From NCBI RefSeq assembly GCF_018687895.1, contig NZ_CP061307.1, positions 310,001-374,000 of the forward strand: a DNA stretch of 64,000 bases, given 5' to 3'. Below are positions 8,901 through 17,571 of the stretch, in pieces; within the stretch, counting starts at the first letter, position 1, and every line of letters begins with the position of its first letter. The notes beneath the pieces are model-generated. The model was given only the letters and a program-made list of their open reading frames with translations. It searched no databases and was not told the DNA's origin. The position numbers and the translations under genes were made by a program. Source of the stretch: Polynucleobacter sp. JS-JIR-II-50 (GTDB lineage Bacteria; Pseudomonadota; Gammaproteobacteria; Burkholderiales; Burkholderiaceae).

Positions 8901-9569
8901 ATGAGAAATTTAATCAAAAAATTTATTCGCAACCACTTTGATAATCCATTTCGTTGTTATGGACAAAGTGGTGAAGATCTTGTGTTGGATAGGCTATTAA
9001 ACGGCAAGAGGATGGGATTTTACATTGATGTTGGGGCTCATCATCCAACTAGATTCTCTAATACTTACTTATTCTATAAAAAAGGGTGGAGTGGTATTAA
9101 TATAGATGCGAACCCAAAATCAATGGAGCTATTTAATAGAAGGCGGTCAAGGGATATTAATATAGAGGTTGGGATTGCAAAAAAAAATGGACTATTGACC
9201 TATTATCAGTTTAATGAACCAGCATTAAATACTTTTAATGAGGAAGAGGCTCAACTTAAGAACACTCAACCCTACCACCTTGTAAAAACAGTTCAAGTCC
9301 CAGTTAAAAAACTTGGAGATATATTGCGTGAATATCTTCCGCCACATCAGATGATTGATTTTTTAACGATTGATGTTGAGGGCTTTGAGATGCAAGTGTT
9401 GGAGTCTAATTACTGGGATTCTTTTCGACCGATGTATATTTTGGTTGAAATTCTTAGATCTAGTCTTAGCCAAATAAATTCTGAAGAGCTAGTTATATAT
9501 TTATCAACATTAAATTATGCTCCAGTATGTAAAATTTACGATACGATGATTTTTAAAAGTTGTTCATGA
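8901..9569 (+). CDS. FkbM-family SAM-dependent methyltransferase
   Basis: A 222-aa protein of the FkbM family, O-methyltransferases often found in polysaccharide and antibiotic clusters. It has the opening GQSGEDLVLDRLL, then the SAM-binding FYIDVGAHHP (around residues 39-48) and INIDANP, and the later TIDVEGFEMQVLES, all typical of the family. It probably methylates a sugar hydroxyl of the glycan. The 255-base AT-rich gap upstream (8646-8900) has no gene, so this may begin a new transcript. No strong ribosome-binding site is visible before ATG 8901. Confidence 0.85.
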   Translation: MRNLIKKFIRNHFDNPFRCYGQSGEDLVLDRLLNGKRMGFYIDVGAHHPTRFSNTYLFYKKGWSGINIDANPKSMELFNRRRSRDINIEVGIAKKNGLLTYYQFNEPALNTFNEEEAQLKNTQPYHLVKTVQVPVKKLGDILREYLPPHQMIDFLTIDVEGFEMQVLESNYWDSFRPMYILVEILRSSLSQINSEELVIYLSTLNYAPVCKIYDTMIFKSCS

Positions 9570-9636
9570 TAATTTTTCTATCTCTTGTAAATAATGACCG
9601 TGAAAAAACTGCTTGGCATTTATCTTGGCTTGATTA

Positions 9637-10569
9637 ATGTTAGCCCCTATTGTTCTTTTTTCTTATAATAGGCCTAGCCATCTTAAAATGGTTATCGAGT
9701 CTTTATTGTTAAATCCTGAGGCGAAATATTCCGAGCTTATTATTTATTCTGATGGGGCAAGATCTCCCACAGATGTTCCTTTGGTAAATGCTGTGCGAGC
9801 GTTTGCTAACAGTATTTCGGGTTTTAGGACCTTAAAAATCAAAATGCAACCGTCAAATTTGGGTCTATCAAAATCCATCATTTCGGGTGTCACTGAAATA
9901 ATGAGGTCTTATGGAAGCGCTATTATTTTGGAAGACGATTTAGTGGTTTCGCCATTTTTTTTAAAGTATATGAATCAAGCTCTAGAGCTATACAAAGAAG
10001 ATTCTATGGTCGCGGCTATTAATGGATACTCATTGCCCGTAGGCACTAATTTACCAGAAACTTTTTTTCTTAAGGGTGCAGATTGCTGGGGTTGGGCTAC
10101 TTGGAGGCGAGCTTGGAGCCTTTTTAATCCTGATGGCGCATCTTTACTTTCAGAGATTAACTCACGTGGTTTAACGCGTGAATTTAATCTAGATGGATAC
10201 TATCCTTATGTAAAGATGCTTGAAAATCAAGTAAAGGGCCGCAATCAGTCTTGGGCAATACGCTGGCAAGCCAGCGTATTTCTTAAGGGGATGATGACGC
10301 TTTATCCGGGGCATAGTCTTGTGAGGAATATAGGCAATGATAATAGTGGAGTACATTGCAATGCCACGAGTGATTTTGATGTGCAGCTTAGCTGCCGATC
10401 TATTGAGGTCAATAGAGTACCAATCATCGAGTCTATAGAAGCACTAGACGCTGTCAAGCTATTTTATAAGAACACTCGATGGTTTCCAAGGCGATTGGCT
10501 CGATATATTTTTAATGAGTTCGCTAATTTTTTTCTGAAATTCTACACAGGCTTTAAGAATCATGAATAA
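9637..10569 (+). CDS. Glycosyltransferase, GT2/GNT-I-like family
   Basis: A 310-aa GT-A-fold glycosyltransferase. The N-terminus APIVLFSYNRP and the later IILEDDLVVSPFF give the nucleotide-binding strand and the acidic DXD-type metal motif (EDD). The ADCWGWATWRRAW stretch around residue 149 is characteristic of the GT2-like proteins related to N-acetylglucosaminyltransferase I. It probably adds one sugar to the lipid-linked repeat unit at the inner face of the membrane. The stop overlaps the next methyltransferase start by eight bases. The acceptor and donor are unknown. Confidence 0.8.
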   Translation: MLAPIVLFSYNRPSHLKMVIESLLLNPEAKYSELIIYSDGARSPTDVPLVNAVRAFANSISGFRTLKIKMQPSNLGLSKSIISGVTEIMRSYGSAIILEDDLVVSPFFLKYMNQALELYKEDSMVAAINGYSLPVGTNLPETFFLKGADCWGWATWRRAWSLFNPDGASLLSEINSRGLTREFNLDGYYPYVKMLENQVKGRNQSWAIRWQASVFLKGMMTLYPGHSLVRNIGNDNSGVHCNATSDFDVQLSCRSIEVNRVPIIESIEALDAVKLFYKNTRWFPRRLARYIFNEFANFFLKFYTGFKNHE

Positions 10570-11305
10570 ATATATTTTTAAAGACATTCTTGAGGGGATA
10601 ATTTCATTTGAAGCATTCATTGCAAGGCGCTGGGCTGCTAATGCGCATTGGCGGCTTATGATGGTGCAATGGGGTTTGCCTCCTAAGCCTCAGCATTTTG
10701 ACCATCATATTGATTTGTTTTACAAATGGATGAAAACACGCGATGCGATGTGGTTACAGCGCGGAGTTTTTTCTTCCATAATCTTAAGTGGTGGTAAAGT
10801 TCTTGAATTGTCATGTGGCGATGGATTTAATAGTCGTAATTTTTATTCATTACGGGCCAGCAGTATCGTGGCCTGCGATTCTGATGAAAAAGCAATAGCT
10901 AATGCAAGACTTAAAAATTCAGCGCCAAATATTAGCTACGAAATTGCAAATATCACGAATTCGATGCCTGAAGGTCAATTTGATAATGTCATTTGGGATT
11001 TTGGTTTTCCATTGCTGGAATACTTTTCAGAAATTGAAATAACAAATATTTTTAAAAATATAAAATCTAGAATAAGCGAAAAAAAAGGAATTTTTTCTGG
11101 ATATACCGTCGCGCAAAAAAAATCAGAAAATTTGGCTATGCCTGAACTTACTTTTTCTAATGCGCAAGAACTACATATCTTCCTTGCAAATCTTTTTACT
11201 AAAGTTTTTGTATTTGAAACGAAGTCTCCAGATCGCTTAAATCTTTATTTTTGGGCTTCAGATAACCCCCTTTCTTTTTCAGATATAAAAATAGAATGCA
11301 AATAA
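10562..11305 (+). CDS. Class I SAM-dependent methyltransferase
   Basis: A 247-aa protein with the Rossmann SAM-binding motif KVLELSCGDGFN (motif I), the acidic end of strand 2 (VACDSDEKAI) and DNVIWDFG after strand 4. It differs from the FkbM protein upstream, so two distinct methylations of the glycan or its precursors are likely. It starts inside the end of the preceding glycosyltransferase gene (eight-base overlap) and is followed 30 bases later by the WecE-like aminotransferase gene. The substrate cannot be predicted. Confidence 0.75.
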   Translation: MNKYIFKDILEGIISFEAFIARRWAANAHWRLMMVQWGLPPKPQHFDHHIDLFYKWMKTRDAMWLQRGVFSSIILSGGKVLELSCGDGFNSRNFYSLRASSIVACDSDEKAIANARLKNSAPNISYEIANITNSMPEGQFDNVIWDFGFPLLEYFSEIEITNIFKNIKSRISEKKGIFSGYTVAQKKSENLAMPELTFSNAQELHIFLANLFTKVFVFETKSPDRLNLYFWASDNPLSFSDIKIECK

Positions 11306-11335
11306 CTTTAAGTTATTTAATTAATTGGAGAACCA

Positions 11336-12487
11336 GTGATTCCGTTTAATAAATCCTATGTTGGAGGGTGTGAGCTCGAATTTATAAGAGATGCAATTGA
11401 GTCAAATACCTTATCAGGGGACGGCGCCTATACCAAACGTTGCAATAGCTGGTTAAGTAAGGAGTTGGGCTCTCAATTTCCGCTTTTAACGCAATCTGCA
11501 ACTGCTGCGCTTGAAATGGCTGCCCTTCTTGCCGACTTAAATCCTGGTGATGAGGTGATTATGCCTTCTTACACCTTCGTTTCTACAGCCAATGCTATTG
11601 TTTTGCGTGGGGCAGTTCCAGTGTTTGTTGATATCCGCCCCGATACTTTAAATATAAATGAGAAGCTAATATCTGGTGCAATTTCAGAGCGTACGCGCTT
11701 AATTCTTCCTGTTCATTATGCTGGCGTTGCATGTGAGATGGATGAAATTCTTAGAATCGCCCGGATACATAAATTATTAGTGCTTGAAGATGCCGCACAA
11801 GGAATAATGTCATCATATAAGGGGCGTGCTTTAGGATCTATTGGTGATATGGGTGCAATTAGTTTTCATGCAACTAAAAATATTAGCTGTGGCGAGGGCG
11901 GTGCTTTTCTCACAAGCAATCCAGAAATAGCGGAGCGGGCTGAGATAGTAAGAGAAAAAGGTACAAATCGTAGTAAGTTTTTCCGCGGGGAAGTTGATAA
12001 ATATAATTGGGTGTCAACAGGATCATCCTATTTACCAAGTGAATTGAATGCCGCATATTTGGCAGCCCAGTTAGATGTGGCCAGGGAAGTTACAAAGAGA
12101 CGGCTGGAAATGTGGGAAAGATATAACTCTGAATTTCTTGCTCTTGAGCGCGCTGGGGTGGTGCGACGCCCTACAATACCGCCTGGCTGTATACATAACG
12201 CACATATTTATTATTTGATTCTTCCGTCCCTAGCGTTCAGAACTAAATTTATAGAGCTAATGAAGGGGGTGGATGTCTCCTGCACCTTTCATTATGTCCC
12301 GTTGCATTCATCTCCATGTGGAGTTGAAAAAGGACGACTGGGTTCCGAGATGAGCGTTACAGAGGATTTTTCTGAGCGCATTGTCCGGCTACCAATTTGG
12401 CCGGGACTTGAAGAAAAGCAAGGGTATATTATTAAAAGCTGTCATGAAGTTATTCAAAAATTATTAAGCAGGAAAGAAAATTATTAA
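11336..12487 (+). CDS. wecE: dTDP-4-amino-4,6-dideoxygalactose transaminase (WecE/RffA-like)
   Basis: A 383-aa PLP enzyme strongly resembling WecE, which converts dTDP-4-keto-6-deoxyglucose to dTDP-4-amino-4,6-dideoxygalactose (fucosamine precursor of enterobacterial common antigen). It has the PLP lysine K181 in SFHATKNISCGEGG, the ring-contacting Asp in VLEDAAQ, and the PFNKSY N-terminus of the family. The start is GTG 11336 with GGAG at 11327-11330, five bases upstream. No rmlA or rmlB is in the window, so the dTDP-sugar must come from elsewhere. Its tail carries the ribosome-binding site of the next gene. Confidence 0.85.
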   Translation: MIPFNKSYVGGCELEFIRDAIESNTLSGDGAYTKRCNSWLSKELGSQFPLLTQSATAALEMAALLADLNPGDEVIMPSYTFVSTANAIVLRGAVPVFVDIRPDTLNINEKLISGAISERTRLILPVHYAGVACEMDEILRIARIHKLLVLEDAAQGIMSSYKGRALGSIGDMGAISFHATKNISCGEGGAFLTSNPEIAERAEIVREKGTNRSKFFRGEVDKYNWVSTGSSYLPSELNAAYLAAQLDVAREVTKRRLEMWERYNSEFLALERAGVVRRPTIPPGCIHNAHIYYLILPSLAFRTKFIELMKGVDVSCTFHYVPLHSSPCGVEKGRLGSEMSVTEDFSERIVRLPIWPGLEEKQGYIIKSCHEVIQKLLSRKENY

Positions 12488-13595
12488 GAAAAAATTTAGT
12501 AATAAATTCGTATTTACAGCGGTAATTAGCGGGAGAATTACCGGTCAAATTAATACAGCAAAATTTATAATAGAGATACTAAATTCAGAGATTAACAAAG
12601 AAAAATTTCTTATATTAGAGCAACCACACCTCTCTAAATATTTTTTATTTAATTGGTTAATTTATATAATAAAAAATATCAATTTATTAATCTTCTTTAA
12701 TATTGATTATATGTACCTTGTTGCCAATAGAACAAGGAAAAGCTTTTTATTAAGAGATTTATATCCAATAATAATTGCGAATTTAAAAAAATCTAAAATT
12801 ATTTATCACATTGTTGGTAATGATTTTGTGAATTTTTATAATTCTCTCAGCATTTTTGAGAGAAAATTATTAACTTTATCTATAAGGAGTAATAATTTTA
12901 TATTTGCCGTCCTTGGAGATGGCATGAAAAATGCGATATGTGAGGTTTTAGATGCAGATAATATAAACTCATCTAAATTAAGGTTCATAGATCTGCCTGC
13001 TTTTATTACCAATAAAGCAGTTATCGATTCCAAAAAACACTTTAAACCAATTCTGCATAGTAAAAATATAACTATAGGTTTTATGTCAAATTTGATAACC
13101 GAAAAGGGATATAATTACTTTCTAAAGGCTTTTACTAAATTTTCAGGAATATTCCCTGGATGTAACTGCTGGATTGCGGGCCCACGGATTAATGGGGGTG
13201 ATTATCAAATCCTTGACGAATTACTTGAAAGCGGGCGGATTAATTATTACCCTTATCTAATGGGTGATCAGAAGTGGAAATTATTGGCTGAAACAGACGT
13301 CTTTATCTTGCCAACATTCTATGAGACTGAATATTTACCGCTATCAATTATAGATGCAATGCTTTCTGGTTGTTATGTTATTTCATGTAATACTGGTGAT
13401 ATAGCAAAATATATTTCAAAATACAATGGCGCCTTAGTTCCGCATAGAAGCGCAGAAGGCATTTCAGAAGCGTTGATTAGTTATATAAATATGTCACCCA
13501 AAGCCGATAGAATTAATATCAGAAATTATGTTCTTAATGCATTTTCTGAAAATAATTATAGGAAGAAATTATTACAAATATGGAGGGAAAACTGA
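12480..13595 (+). CDS. GT4-family glycosyltransferase with apparent ATT start codon
   Basis: The frame is open from 12468, and no ATG, GTG or TTG occurs until an ATG at 12711, yet the upstream part encodes a good N-terminal GT-B domain (beta strand FVFTAVISGRITGQ, then alternating helices and strands). Starting at ATT 12480, with AGGAAAG (12470-12476) six bases upstream, gives 371 aa, the usual GT4 length. From 12711 it would be only 294 aa and lack the acceptor domain. The C-terminal donor domain has the GFMSNLITEKGY loop and the E-x7-type motif around FYETEYLPLSIIDAML. The start overlaps wecE by eight bases. Confidence 0.7.
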   Translation: MIKKKFSNKFVFTAVISGRITGQINTAKFIIEILNSEINKEKFLILEQPHLSKYFLFNWLIYIIKNINLLIFFNIDYMYLVANRTRKSFLLRDLYPIIIANLKKSKIIYHIVGNDFVNFYNSLSIFERKLLTLSIRSNNFIFAVLGDGMKNAICEVLDADNINSSKLRFIDLPAFITNKAVIDSKKHFKPILHSKNITIGFMSNLITEKGYNYFLKAFTKFSGIFPGCNCWIAGPRINGGDYQILDELLESGRINYYPYLMGDQKWKLLAETDVFILPTFYETEYLPLSIIDAMLSGCYVISCNTGDIAKYISKYNGALVPHRSAEGISEALISYINMSPKADRINIRNYVLNAFSENNYRKKLLQIWREN

Positions 13596-14920
13596 GGCTA
13601 AAAAACTATTTAAGCCTATTTCAAGCAATATTTATTGCTGAGATTCTATGTATTGCCACCTATTTGATGATTGTGCAGGTGTATAGAATTGATTTTTCAC
13701 TGCTATTAATACAGTCAATAATAATTTTTTTGGCTTTATTTATGTCAAGAATTAGTGTTGGTCCGGGCCTAGAGGCAGCAGGGGTTTTCATACTGCTATT
13801 TATGGGTATCATTCCTATTCTTGAGGAATTTAACGGCATTATTTATTGGGGGGGTTCTATCTCCCTCGATGAGAAAGTTAGAGGAAGTTTATGGTTAATA
13901 TTTTCAGCATTATTAATGTCAATTGGCTACTATTTGCCTTTTAAGAATGTAAATTTTTATAGATTTAAAGAAATAGTCTATTCGAAATACGATTATTTAC
14001 GTATTTTCATATATATTTTATTGCTATCTTATTTCCCACTTAAAGCAAATAATTTTAATATATATAATTTTTTACTAAAAGGGGGGGAATTAACTTCAGA
14101 TTTATTGGTAAATTCCAAATCTGAATTTTTAATGATTGATTTTTTTATTAGGCCACTAATTTTTAATTTAGGCTTGGCAATTCTATTTTTTTCACAAGTT
14201 CATTGGTTAAAAAAGTTTTTTTTATTGCTAATTGCCATATTTTTTGCTTTTCCAACGGGAATATATAGATTCTTAGTTGGAATTTTGTATATTCCATTTA
14301 TCTATATCATTTTTTTAAAAAAGAAAAATACAATTAATTTTAAATATAAAAAATATTTTATTTCTTCTTTTTTAATTTTTAGCCTTATATTTATATTCCC
14401 AATTCTTGAGATTTTCAGAAATTTTACATTTGAGAAATATGATGATTTTACAATTGGAATTGAATACTTAATGACTGGGCATTACGATGCTTATCAAATG
14501 TTTCTACATGCTTTACAGACAGATTCTCCAACCTTTGGCTATGGTTTTTTAGGAGTCATTCTCTTTTTTTACCCTAGATCCATTTGGGATTCAAAGCCAA
14601 TAAACTCCGGCATGGAAGTTGCTGAATTAACTAATCTTTCTTTCACGAATGTATCTATGCCAATATTTGGTGAATTCTACCTAAACTTTTCATATGTTGG
14701 AATTTTATTTGGCAGCTTATTTTTAGGTATTATTTTTAAAGTGTTTGATAAAAATTTCACATCTGATTTACGTTTAAATATTAGAAGTTTGCTTTATATG
14801 CAAGTTTCTGGCTCTATTGTCATTTTAATGAGGGGGGGTCTACTCTCTGAATTTGCCTATGTTGTTTCAATAATAATTACCTGGTTGGTAATATACGCTG
14901 ACTCTCGGATTTTTAAATAA
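13580..14920 (+). CDS. Wzy-like O-antigen / repeat-unit polymerase, polytopic membrane protein
   Basis: A 446-aa protein dominated by hydrophobic segments, about 10-12 predicted membrane helices. Near the C-terminus is a periplasmic-loop pattern typical of oligosaccharide repeat-unit polymerases: GYGFLGVILFFYPRSIW, then SKP..SG and a GEFYLNF element. It would join lipid-linked repeat units in the periplasm. It is very AT-rich with long A/T runs, unlike the genes after 19 kb, which is common for Wzy genes. It overlaps the end of the GT4 gene by 16 bases. The ATG at 13580 is the only obvious start. Confidence 0.75.
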   Translation: MEGKLRLKNYLSLFQAIFIAEILCIATYLMIVQVYRIDFSLLLIQSIIIFLALFMSRISVGPGLEAAGVFILLFMGIIPILEEFNGIIYWGGSISLDEKVRGSLWLIFSALLMSIGYYLPFKNVNFYRFKEIVYSKYDYLRIFIYILLLSYFPLKANNFNIYNFLLKGGELTSDLLVNSKSEFLMIDFFIRPLIFNLGLAILFFSQVHWLKKFFLLLIAIFFAFPTGIYRFLVGILYIPFIYIIFLKKKNTINFKYKKYFISSFLIFSLIFIFPILEIFRNFTFEKYDDFTIGIEYLMTGHYDAYQMFLHALQTDSPTFGYGFLGVILFFYPRSIWDSKPINSGMEVAELTNLSFTNVSMPIFGEFYLNFSYVGILFGSLFLGIIFKVFDKNFTSDLRLNIRSLLYMQVSGSIVILMRGGLLSEFAYVVSIIITWLVIYADSRIFK

Positions 14921-14951
14921 CCCAATTTTATTAATTTGAAATTTATTTACA

Positions 14952-15701
14952 TTGAAAATATCCATAATAACCGTTGTATTTAATGCCTCAGAAACTATTG
15001 CCACTTCTGTTGCAAGTCTTCGGGACCAAAATTATCCGCATATTGAGCATATTATTATTGATGGAGCATCTACTGATGGTACGTTAGATATCCTTAAGAA
15101 ATCAATCTCGGAGTCTGCCATTTTGATCAGTGAATCGGATGGCGGCATTTACGACGCCCTGAATAAGGGTTTAAAAATGTCATCTGGCGAGGTTATTGGT
15201 TTTTTGCATGCGGATGATATTTTCGCCGGCCACAATGTTTTGAGTGATGTTGCTGCTGCATTTTTGGATTCTTCGGTTGAGGGTGTTTATGGGGATCTTG
15301 TCTATGTTGACAGATTGAAAGTTCAAAAAGTCATCAGAAGATGGAGGTCAACAAGTTTTTCCAGGGATCTATTGGGCGCTGGCTGGATGCCCCCTCATCC
15401 AACTTTATTCGTTCGTCGAAAGTGGTATGAGCAAATAGGAGGTTTCAACGATGAATATCGTATTGCTGCAGATTATTTGAGTATTCTGAAATTGTTCTCT
15501 ATTCCTGAATTTAAGACTGTGTATCTTAATAAGGTTCTGGTTCGAATGAGAATGGGTGGAGCTAGCAATCATTCTTTGGCAATCATCTTTAAAAAGTCAT
15601 GTGAAGATTGGGCGGCGCTTCGTTCTGTTGGTTTTTGTCGCTTTGATGCACTTAAGGCATTGCTTTTAAAAAACTTTTCTAAGATTTTTCAGTTTTTATA
15701 G
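14952..15701 (+). CDS. Glycosyltransferase family 2 (WcaA/PglI-like)
   Basis: A 249-aa GT-A enzyme. It opens with KISIITVVFNASETIATSV, has IIIDGASTDGT (nucleotide binding), SESDGGIYDALNKGL, and the HADD metal motif in GFLHADDIF. The conserved MPPHPTLFVRR stretch is typical of GT2 proteins such as WcaA. It is the last gene of the glycan locus on this strand. The start is TTG at 14952; no clear ribosome-binding site precedes it, so the start is less certain than the family. After its stop, 15702-15891 holds no gene. Confidence 0.83.
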   Translation: MKISIITVVFNASETIATSVASLRDQNYPHIEHIIIDGASTDGTLDILKKSISESAILISESDGGIYDALNKGLKMSSGEVIGFLHADDIFAGHNVLSDVAAAFLDSSVEGVYGDLVYVDRLKVQKVIRRWRSTSFSRDLLGAGWMPPHPTLFVRRKWYEQIGGFNDEYRIAADYLSILKLFSIPEFKTVYLNKVLVRMRMGGASNHSLAIIFKKSCEDWAALRSVGFCRFDALKALLLKNFSKIFQFL

Positions 15702-15891
15702 AATTTTGATAGATGAATTTATTAAAATCCTACTTGCCACGTACTCAAGCCCCTTAATCTTAGTTGTTTTGTTTTGAATTTTCTTTGCTTCCGTTTTGTA
15801 GTGAATATGCTTACTGTTGCTAGGGTGTCTAATTGCTTTTTATGGGCGGCATCATTGTGGGATTGGCTTTGAAGTCTTGCATTATTAAATG

Positions 15892-16818
15892 TTAGCTAAC
15901 GTATCCACTGTGCTCTAGATATCTCATGACCGTATCGGTCTTTGACCATCTTCCGCGCTGCATGATGATTGGCATGCTTGCTCCCGAATTAAGTAAATCC
16001 TGCGCGGCACCTACTCTCATTGAGTGGCCGCTGATCCCTTCAATAACCAATTCGTCGAGTTCTGCATTCCTAGCTATTCGTTTGTAGATGCGATTAACTT
16101 GACCTGAGCCCAGGCTACTGCGTGAAATTCTTCCTCCGCGGTCGATGCCGACCATGAGGTACTCCTGTCCTTCAGGAAGCTCTTTCATCCACTCCACCAA
16201 TGCAAGGTGGGCACTTTTACTTAGATATAGCCATTTCCCTGTGGAGTCCTGATCTGTCTTACTTTTTCTCAGGAGAATGGATGACGTTTCAACACCATTC
16301 TTAATATTAATTTTGACATCCTTTGCTTGCAGTGAGACCAATTCACTTCGTCTACATAAGGTGTCATAGGCCACTAATAATAGAGCGCGATCCCGAACCC
16401 CTCTAATGGAATCATCGGTAGCTACTAGCAACTTATCCAGGGTATCTGCATTGATACTGGCAGCTTGACTACAAGAGCGCCCTAACTTGCGATGCATTCT
16501 TCGCATTTCCAGAACAACATCGGGATCTTTAGTGGGATCTAGATAGCGGTTGAGTTTATGAATGGTTGCGATACCAGCTACTGCTCTTCGAATACTGGCT
16601 GATGATCTCTTGCCGTTACTCATTTTCACAATAAAGTTTGCAATCGTCTGAGGGTGAGTTGGCAACGCCTCCTCTTCCTCCTCATCGCAAAAGTGAATCA
16701 GCTCATTAAAGTCGGCTTTGTAAGCCCGAATGCTTGCTGGGGCATATGCCCCCTCTATTCTCTCGAGGGTTTCGGCAAGAGTCGCCCTTGCTTTTAGGTT
16801 TAGTTCTGAGTTGTCCAT
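15892..16818 (-). CDS. Tyrosine recombinase / integrase
   Basis: A 308-aa phage-integrase-family protein with a full catalytic set (numbering from an upstream ATG seven codons earlier): Arg163 in LCRRSELV, Lys194 in SKTDQ, His272 and Arg275 in GHSMRVGAAQ, Trp298 in GRWSK, and nucleophile Tyr307 in MRYLEH. The N-terminal SAM-like core-binding domain covers about residues 20-120. ATG 16818 is chosen because AAGGAG lies six bases upstream; that site overlaps the TAA of the preceding gene, so the two are coupled. It lies between the end of the glycan locus and a broken-gene junction, so it probably belongs to a mobile element or its remnant. Confidence 0.88.
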   Translation of the reverse strand: MDNSELNLKARATLAETLERIEGAYAPASIRAYKADFNELIHFCDEEEEEALPTHPQTIANFIVKMSNGKRSSASIRRAVAGIATIHKLNRYLDPTKDPDVVLEMRRMHRKLGRSCSQAASINADTLDKLLVATDDSIRGVRDRALLLVAYDTLCRRSELVSLQAKDVKINIKNGVETSSILLRKSKTDQDSTGKWLYLSKSAHLALVEWMKELPEGQEYLMVGIDRGGRISRSSLGSGQVNRIYKRIARNAELDELVIEGISGHSMRVGAAQDLLNSGASMPIIMQRGRWSKTDTVMRYLEHSGYVS

Positions 16819-16828
16819 GGCTGACTCC

Positions 16829-17329
16829 TTACAGTTCATATCTAAAGTTAGGGGTTTTGCTATTCCCTAGGAATGGATGTTTGCCAAAGGGCAATCCACA
16901 AAAGGCATCACTGTGTAAGTTACCCTTAGCCGAGAGAATGTCTGCTAATTGAACCAAGTCGTACTCAATCATTTGGGCATTGCGATAGTTCAGTGGGTCG
17001 CTACTCATACGCGCTGTCATGAGGTGGCGCAAATGATTAAAGCTTGATTCTGGATATTCGGGGACATATTTCGTACGCGCTTCCAGCAACTTATAAAAGC
17101 CCGTCATTTGATGGCCATGCAGATAGCCTGTGGAAGTCAGTTTGTATTGTTTATCCGGTGAATTACTGCACTGGTAGTCGTTTGAGCCCCATTCCCATGG
17201 GGGATGACATTTCGGACATGTCTGCGATTTTGCTTGATGGGGATTATTACGATTTTGTGATGAGTGGGCGCAAGATGCGGGAAGGTCTGACATGGATTGC
17301 TGAAGATCGCTTGATCCCCTTGAAAGCAT
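16829..17329 (-). CDS. Hypothetical protein with Cys motif, coupled to the integrase; N-terminus doubtful
   Basis: The frame runs 166 codons and ends in a TAA that overlaps the integrase ribosome-binding site. From about codon 37 on it reads like a real protein: CPKCHPPWEWGSNDYQC (Cys38, Cys41, Cys54) and then a soluble helical domain to the C-terminus. The first ~36 codons are antisense to a convincing coding frame on the other strand (17205-17571), so they are probably not native. I read it as a gene whose own 5' end was lost at a recombination junction near 17.2 kb. No family is recognised. Translation could begin at an internal Met (codon 75, near 17107). Confidence 0.4.
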   Translation of the reverse strand: MLSRGSSDLQQSMSDLPASCAHSSQNRNNPHQAKSQTCPKCHPPWEWGSNDYQCSNSPDKQYKLTSTGYLHGHQMTGFYKLLEARTKYVPEYPESSFNHLRHLMTARMSSDPLNYRNAQMIEYDLVQLADILSAKGNLHSDAFCGLPFGKHPFLGNSKTPNFRYEL

Positions 17330-17571
17330 TGGCTTGGCTCAATTTAACCCGAGGTCAGGAGGCCGGAGCACCCATTCGTCCTGGCGATATTCGCAAACAC
17401 CTAGACGATGTGGTTAATTTATCCAATCTATTGAGCCCTCAATTGAGGATTAGTCTGGGATATAGAATTTCGGCTGATTTACAGGAGTTCATCGCCAAGG
17501 TTAATGTAGATGCGTATCCTGATTTTGCTCAAGTTAAAGGGCGTTTGGTCTTGGCTTATGGCCTTGAGTAG
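17205..17571 (+). pseudogene. C-terminal fragment resembling nucleotidyltransferase (AbiEii-like) proteins
   Basis: From ATG 17205 the frame encodes about 122 residues with good protein character: DISDMSAILLDGDYY, EDRLIPLKALAWLNL and the GDIRKHLDDVVNLSNLL helix. The pattern resembles the C-terminal half of proteins related to AbiEii-type nucleotidyltransferases. The expected N-terminal nucleotidyltransferase half (GS motif plus acidic triad) is missing. The frame upstream of 17205 instead runs antisense to the integrase-linked gene. It is therefore called a 5'-truncated remnant. Family membership is from memory of sequence pattern and is tentative. Confidence 0.45.

Noticed and set aside
9592..9669. 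Short frame starting at ATG between the FkbM and GT2 genes
   Set aside because: Overlaps the true start of the GT gene by more than 30 bases and has no ribosome-binding site; likely chance.
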